Assembly: GCA_963921795.1 (NCBI GenBank) | Contig: OY997647.1 | Coordinates: 49,748,213 to 49,812,212 of the forward strand | Reading direction: 5' to 3' | DNA length: 64,000 nucleotides | Source: Nannobrachium achirus | Taxonomy: Eukaryota; Chordata; Actinopteri; Myctophiformes; Myctophidae | Shown here: piece by piece, positions 59,924 to 64,000 of the stretch | Position numbering within the stretch: the first letter of the stretch is position 1 | Layout of the letters: every line of letters starts with the position of its first letter | Made by a program: the position numbers and the translations under genes | The notes under the pieces: generated by a model | Told to the model about the DNA's origin: nothing | Databases searched by the model: none | What the model saw: only the letters and a program-made list of their open reading frames with translations

Positions 59924-59925
<2 letters not shown>
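59586..59925 (+). repeat. Direct repeat of 56190-56510
   Basis: Both copies share TTTTAGACTGTGATGCC-type sequence, AATTCCAGATATGTGGTGCA and TTTTGGAGCCAGTGTAAGG in the same orientation. The 56.2 kb copy lies inside the inserted element, so this may be a second fragment of that element family. Confidence 0.75.
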
Positions 59926-59929
<4 letters not shown>

Positions 59930-60004
<75 letters not shown>

Positions 60005-60027
60005 ACACACACACACACACACACACA
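59930..60027. repeat. (CA)n microsatellite
   Basis: About 47 CA units with one GTA interruption. Confidence 0.95.
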
Positions 60028-60229
60028 TTGTAGAACTAGTAAGGTGCCTCAGGGTGACATGCGACGTCACCTCGCCCATCTGGCCAGTGATGTATCGGAC
60101 CAGTTACCCATATATGGAGACCCCTGCATGATAGTCAACAATGTGATGTGAGAACATGCCCATATATGGGCATTACCAAATATGGGCATTACCAGGTATG
60201 CTCTTAAAAAAACGGACAAGGACGTTATT

Positions 60230-60440
60230 AATATGCAAGTGTGACTCGTGATGACATCAGCTATCTCCATATATGAGCATAAAAGGGACATCAAGCCAGA
60301 GCGTGATACAAGTGTGACTCATGATGACATCTGCGATCTCCATATGGGCATAAAAGGGACATCAAGCCAGAGCGTGCTGTCAGAGCGGCAAACCCATTCT
60401 GTTAAGAGTGGTTCCCATGACATCACTGTGACATCAGAGC
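60230..60440. repeat. Tandem repeat of about 70 bp
   Basis: Units carrying GTGTGACTCRTGATGACATC, ATCTCCATAT and GGGACATCAAGCCAGAGCGT occur twice, with a further partial unit (CAGAGCATGATGTCAGAGCG). A 14-bp repeat TATGGGCATTACCA lies just before. Confidence 0.8.
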
Positions 60441-60469
60441 ATGATGTCAGAGCGACAAACCCATAGAAC

Positions 60470-61115
60470 CGAGTAGCTAACGGCTGCAACCTGCAGGCCA
60501 ACTCCGGGGACTGCCTGGCGGCGACGCGCTGCCTCCTGTGTAACCGGAAAAATACCCCTCTAACGGGTGGCTCACGTGCAAATCCTGGGGACCACCGCTC
60601 CAGCGGACCACCAGACCCCCGCCACTGCACCCCGGTTAAAAGGAGCTCCGCTCCACGGGCCGCTCCTCGGCCCGGGGAGTTGTACGCGGACCCCCACTTC
60701 TCAGGGGGGGTCCCTGGCCGCCCACCGGGGCCCCACCACGCCGTTCACGGACCACAGCGGAAAAGCCTTCCTAGGAAAACAGTGAAACTACTGGTGATGG
60801 AATTAGATCTACAAATGGATGGACTGTATGAAATAGAAACCAGAATATCTAAATATAGCACAAATATAGAAATTAGTATAATAATAATAGTATAATATAC
60901 TGTAAGTATATATACATAAAGTATAATAGATTACACAATGATAGGTTGGCACTGGGAGGAGTAGGGAGGTTGACCTGGGTCTGCAGACCATACTCTATGC
61001 TGCAGACCCCTTCCTGCAGGCTGCAGCCATTACTAGGCTACTTGATTGAACCACGGACAAACCCATAGAACACGGACAAGCTGTGACATTTCTCATGGTA
61101 AACTGCGAACTTCGG
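60470..61115. mobile_element. GC-rich relative of the palindrome module
   Basis: GGGTGGCTCACGTGCAAATC, CCTGGGGACCACCGCTCC and the end GCGAACTTCGGTCGCAATAA resemble the CTGCTCACGGGGAATTCC / GGGGACCACCGACTCC module and the GCGACC..GGTCGC ends in the 46-51 kb palindrome. No gene was recognised. Confidence 0.5.
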
Positions 61116-61685
61116 TCGCAATAATATTTCATGATAAACAAACACATTTAGTGTGATGTAGGCCACAGTAGAAATTGCAGTTTAAAATGATGTACTTAAG
61201 GCTACTTAGATTGACATGAATAAGAGGTGAAACTCACTGGAGTGTGAACAATGTTCATGAAAAGAGCCTCACCAGACCACATTCCTGTGTTTCAGGACTC
61301 ACGCATGCATACCAATAGACACAAATAAATCAATCATTTAGACTTAGACTTAATCAGATACATTAGCGTATCAATGTTCAGCAGTTCCAGAGGTGTACAG
61401 GTGATATATAAATGTGTATGTAATGTGCATATGCATATCTAATACATAGCAGCAATGTCACAGTTGTGCAAAGGAGTCCAGCAGGCTATTATACATCAAT
61501 GAGAGTAATTGCTTTTAAGAAGACATTACATTTATGTTTAACAGTGTCCAGTGATAATTCAAGGTAAATATCAATTACTCTATAATTATAACATTTCAAT
61601 GGTGAAATTGCAGTGACTTATACCCATCAAGCTCATCTCATCAAGTACTCAAATGATAAACACCAATTTATTTATTTCTTTTCAG

Positions 61686-61976
61686 ATTCCAATGGAGATG
61701 GACAGTCTATGGAACTACTGGAAAGTTGATCATAGCAAAATAACACAAAAGATTTTGCGTCGTCACTTCAAAGGAATTCTGGGGTGGTTCACTGAATTGA
61801 CCTTAGTGCAAAAGCAGATGTTCACATCATCACCACGACCAGATCACTACACAACTCTCCACTCTCCTGAAGATGCAGCCTGCAAAGCTGTTAACAGTAG
61901 ATGTGAGGTGAAGTTCAGCAGCTCTTTCTCCATTGAATCCATCCTGAATTACAGACCTGTGACAGTTCCATACTGA
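61686..61976 (+). pseudogene. Orphan terminal forkhead exon
   Basis: The exon follows a clean acceptor (TTCTTTTCAG) and encodes 96 residues: LWNYWKVDHSKITQKILRRH, GILGWFTELTLVQ, the tail DHYTTLHSPEDAACKAVNSR and the eh1-like SFSIESIL, then a stop. It lacks the VKVE and WDSSPVDT blocks present in the double-forkhead gene. The intron upstream still begins with a donor-like CAAGGTAAATAT near 61572, but no sequence coding for the first two forkhead exons was found between 59463 and 61686; repeats occupy the space. It is most likely a partial copy left by inverted duplication. Whether it is transcribed is unknown. Confidence 0.75.
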
Positions 61977-62147
61977 AAAGGAGGATTCAAATCATCACTG
62001 GTGATGATGATGATTAATCAAGAGATTGTTCATGAGTAATGACGGAGTCCTCATCAGAATATCTAGCACTGTTCCTTATTTTTCACATTTGTCTGTATTT
62101 ATTATTAGCTGTGTTTTTATACACATTGAAGATGTTGAGTTTTTTTT

Positions 62148-62153
62148 AATAAA
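62148..62153 (+). terminator. Poly(A) signal after the orphan exon
   Basis: AATAAA in a context matching the signal of the double-forkhead gene. Confidence 0.6.
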
Positions 62154-62230
62154 AGCATTGAAAACTATTTTGTGTCCATTTTCTTAATTTTTTTCCCCAA
62201 ACTGTATTCAAAGAAAGGAGTATCAAATTC

Positions 62231-62232
<2 letters not shown>

Positions 62233-62293
<61 letters not shown>
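62233..62293. repeat. (AT)n microsatellite
   Basis: About 30 AT units, directly before the LINE fragment. Confidence 0.95.
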
Positions 62294-62297
<4 letters not shown>

Positions 62298-62639
62298 TGG
62301 AATATGTAAAAAGGCCTTCTACACTTTGACAAGGTTGACCACTCAATTTTACTATCACGCTTAGAACACCACGTCGGCATCTCAGGAACCGTTCTCACCG
62401 GAATCCAGTCCTATCTATCAGAGAGAACCTTTTCCGTAAATATTGGCTGAATTTACATCACCTGCTGCCCCTCTCACGTGGAGTTCCCCAAGGCTCCATA
62501 CTCTAGGCCCCATTTTATTTCTTCTTTATATGTTACCACTAGGGCCAATTTTAACAAATCTCAATATGGCTTTTGAAAAGTACCTAGAGACCCATTCCAA
62601 CCACTTCTCAACTGTTTAAATTATGTCAAGGCCAGGATG

Positions 62640-62966
62640 GAAATATTTTTTCATGAATTTCTGCAACCTAAGAACTTCAATAAGTCTTAGGTCGCATGAC
62701 TTTGATAGCTAAATCTTTGTTCAGATTGTCTGTCAGTCATTTCTACAAGATGCACACCCTTTATTTTGAAAGATTACCTTCAAAATATTTTTTTAATGAA
62801 TTTCTGCAACCTAAGAACTTCAATAGGTCTTAGGTCACATGACTTTGATAGCTAAATCTTTGTTCAGATTGTCTGTCAGTCATTTCTACAAGATGCACAC
62901 CCTTTATTTTGAAAGATTACCATCAAAATATATTTTTCATGAATTTCTGCAACCTAAGAACTTCAA
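62640..62966. repeat. 143-bp tandem repeat inside the LINE
   Basis: Units marked by CTGCAACCTAAGAACTTCAA begin near 62661, 62804 and 62947, period 143 bp. The third is cut by the MITE that follows. Confidence 0.85.
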
Positions 62967-62968
62967 TA

Positions 62969-63180
62969 GAGGGTATGCGCATGCATAAAGTGAATGGCAA
63001 ATCGAGTGGCAAAGTGAGTGGCAAAGTGAGTTTAATGTCGTTCAACGTTGTTTAATGCAATCAGATAGGACTTTTCTGTTTGGACGTATGGGCTGTCAAG
63101 GCCAGAAAGTAGTGTGTTGCCACTCAGTAGGCGTTCCCACATAACTTCCGGGTATGATGATGTCACACGCATACCCTCTA
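62969..63180. mobile_element. MITE with TA target site
   Basis: Ends GAGGGTATGCGCATGC and ACGCATACCCTC are inverted and flanked by TA. Removing it restores CTTCAA-TA-GGTC, as in the uninterrupted tandem units, so the insertion site is well defined. Confidence 0.82.
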
Positions 63181-63490
63181 TAGGTCGGTTCTTTTATTTG
63201 TTTTTAAATCCCTTCGTGGCCTGTCACGCTTTTATCTTTCTGACTTAATCAAACCCTAAGTCCCCACCAGAGCCTTGAGGTCCGCGGCCAAGATGCTGCT
63301 GGGGGACACCCTTAATAAGAGGAGTAGAGGTGACCGCGCCTTAACCGCCGCCGGCCCACAGCTCTGGAATATGTTGCCCCTCCCTGTCTTTTTTCTGCAT
63401 ATTTTGTTTTGTGTCATTGCATTGTATGTATTCCTTCCTGTGTCCTTCTGTATTGGTTAATAATAAAGGTTGATTTGATTTGATTCGATT

Positions 63491-64000
63491 CTTTGATTTG
63501 ATTCTAATTTATTCACCCCGTATCCTAGGGATTCGATAATCACCTCCAGCACACAGTATCTCTATAGCCACGTGATCAAGATGGATTCCATCCTAATTGG
63601 CTAACATTGGCTTCCAAAGTTTGCAGGATTTGTAACAAAATTCCTCAAATTATGAACGTAGCATGCGATTTGCATGCACATTCCCTTTTCACATTGGCCT
63701 GTTATAGTAATAGTATTTTTTCTTCCTATCGCCAAAATAAAAGTCTGGGTTTCCGAGGCTATAGTAATAGTTATAGTATGACTTTTGTGTGACAATCTAT
63801 CAATCTATCTGGATACTTTAATCAGATATATTCAATATATGGCATTTTCTCTTAATCAGATGTATTCAATAAACCGGTATGACATTTCTCTTCAGTGTAA
63901 AAAAACATCACAAGGATGCAGCTGGGACGTATCATCAGTGATGTAGCCTGGGGTCGACGGGTGTTTCGGGTCTCGCAACATCATACACCCTCGCCCAGGT
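63491..64000. other. No feature recognised
   Basis: Ordinary non-repetitive sequence with short self-similar words (TATAGTAATAGT). No exon or element boundary is visible. Confidence 0.5.

Larger units (their letters stand above)
62307..63490 (+). mobile_element. L2-like LINE, split by insertions
   Basis: The left part (62307-62544) translates in pieces to RT motifs VDHSILLSRLEHHVGISG-like, QSYLSERTFSVNIG-like and GVPQGSIL. The right part (about 63185-63490) gives TRALRSAAK, RGDRALTAAGPQLWNMLPL (the conserved C-terminus of L2-type ORF2) and a TTGATTTGATTTGATTCGAT tail. Between them lie tandem repeats and a MITE. Several frame breaks; inactive. Confidence 0.8.

Overview
The window is nuclear DNA from a ray-finned (teleost) fish. 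The signs are vertebrate genes split by spliceosomal introns, dense (CA)n/(GT)n arrays, many short hAT-type elements with 8-bp target duplications, L2-like LINE and tRNA-derived SINE pieces, and the vertebrate tail-to-tail neighbours sync and rbbp4. No LTR or viral element was recognised.

Layout. 1-23.4 kb has no host gene that I can see; it is a mosaic of hAT elements, palindromic MITEs and microsatellites. 23.5-27.2 kb (+) holds a five-exon coiled-coil gene, best read as syncoilin (sync). 28.8-37.8 kb (-) holds a complete 12-exon rbbp4 (425 residues), a WD40 histone chaperone; its introns carry hAT elements and four long palindromes. 38.1-40.0 kb is a LINE remnant and a GC-rich element with terminal repeats. 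41.7-45.3 kb (-) holds a three-exon MADF-BESS gene. 46.2-51.1 kb is one giant foldback palindrome of about 4.9 kb. 51.8-53.8 kb (-) holds a divergent forkhead gene whose single open frame contains two complete forkhead domains, each followed by its own eh1-like repressor motif and SUMO-type site. About 57 kb is the centre of a head-to-head inverted duplication; its right arm (59-62 kb) keeps the presumed first exon and an orphan terminal forkhead exon. 62.3-63.5 kb is an L2-like LINE interrupted by tandem repeats and a MITE.

Two things stand out. One is the tandem double-forkhead gene: it looks like a whole-gene tandem duplication that lost the intervening stop and became one protein, with a recognition helix lacking the usual histidine. 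The other is a small hairpin family (core about 70 bp, roughly 25 copies or fragments), often nested in unrelated hAT elements, in which several copies carry matching substitutions in both arms.

Gene models were built by hand from splice consensus and reading-frame continuity. Exon lengths were checked to keep phase. No database search was possible.
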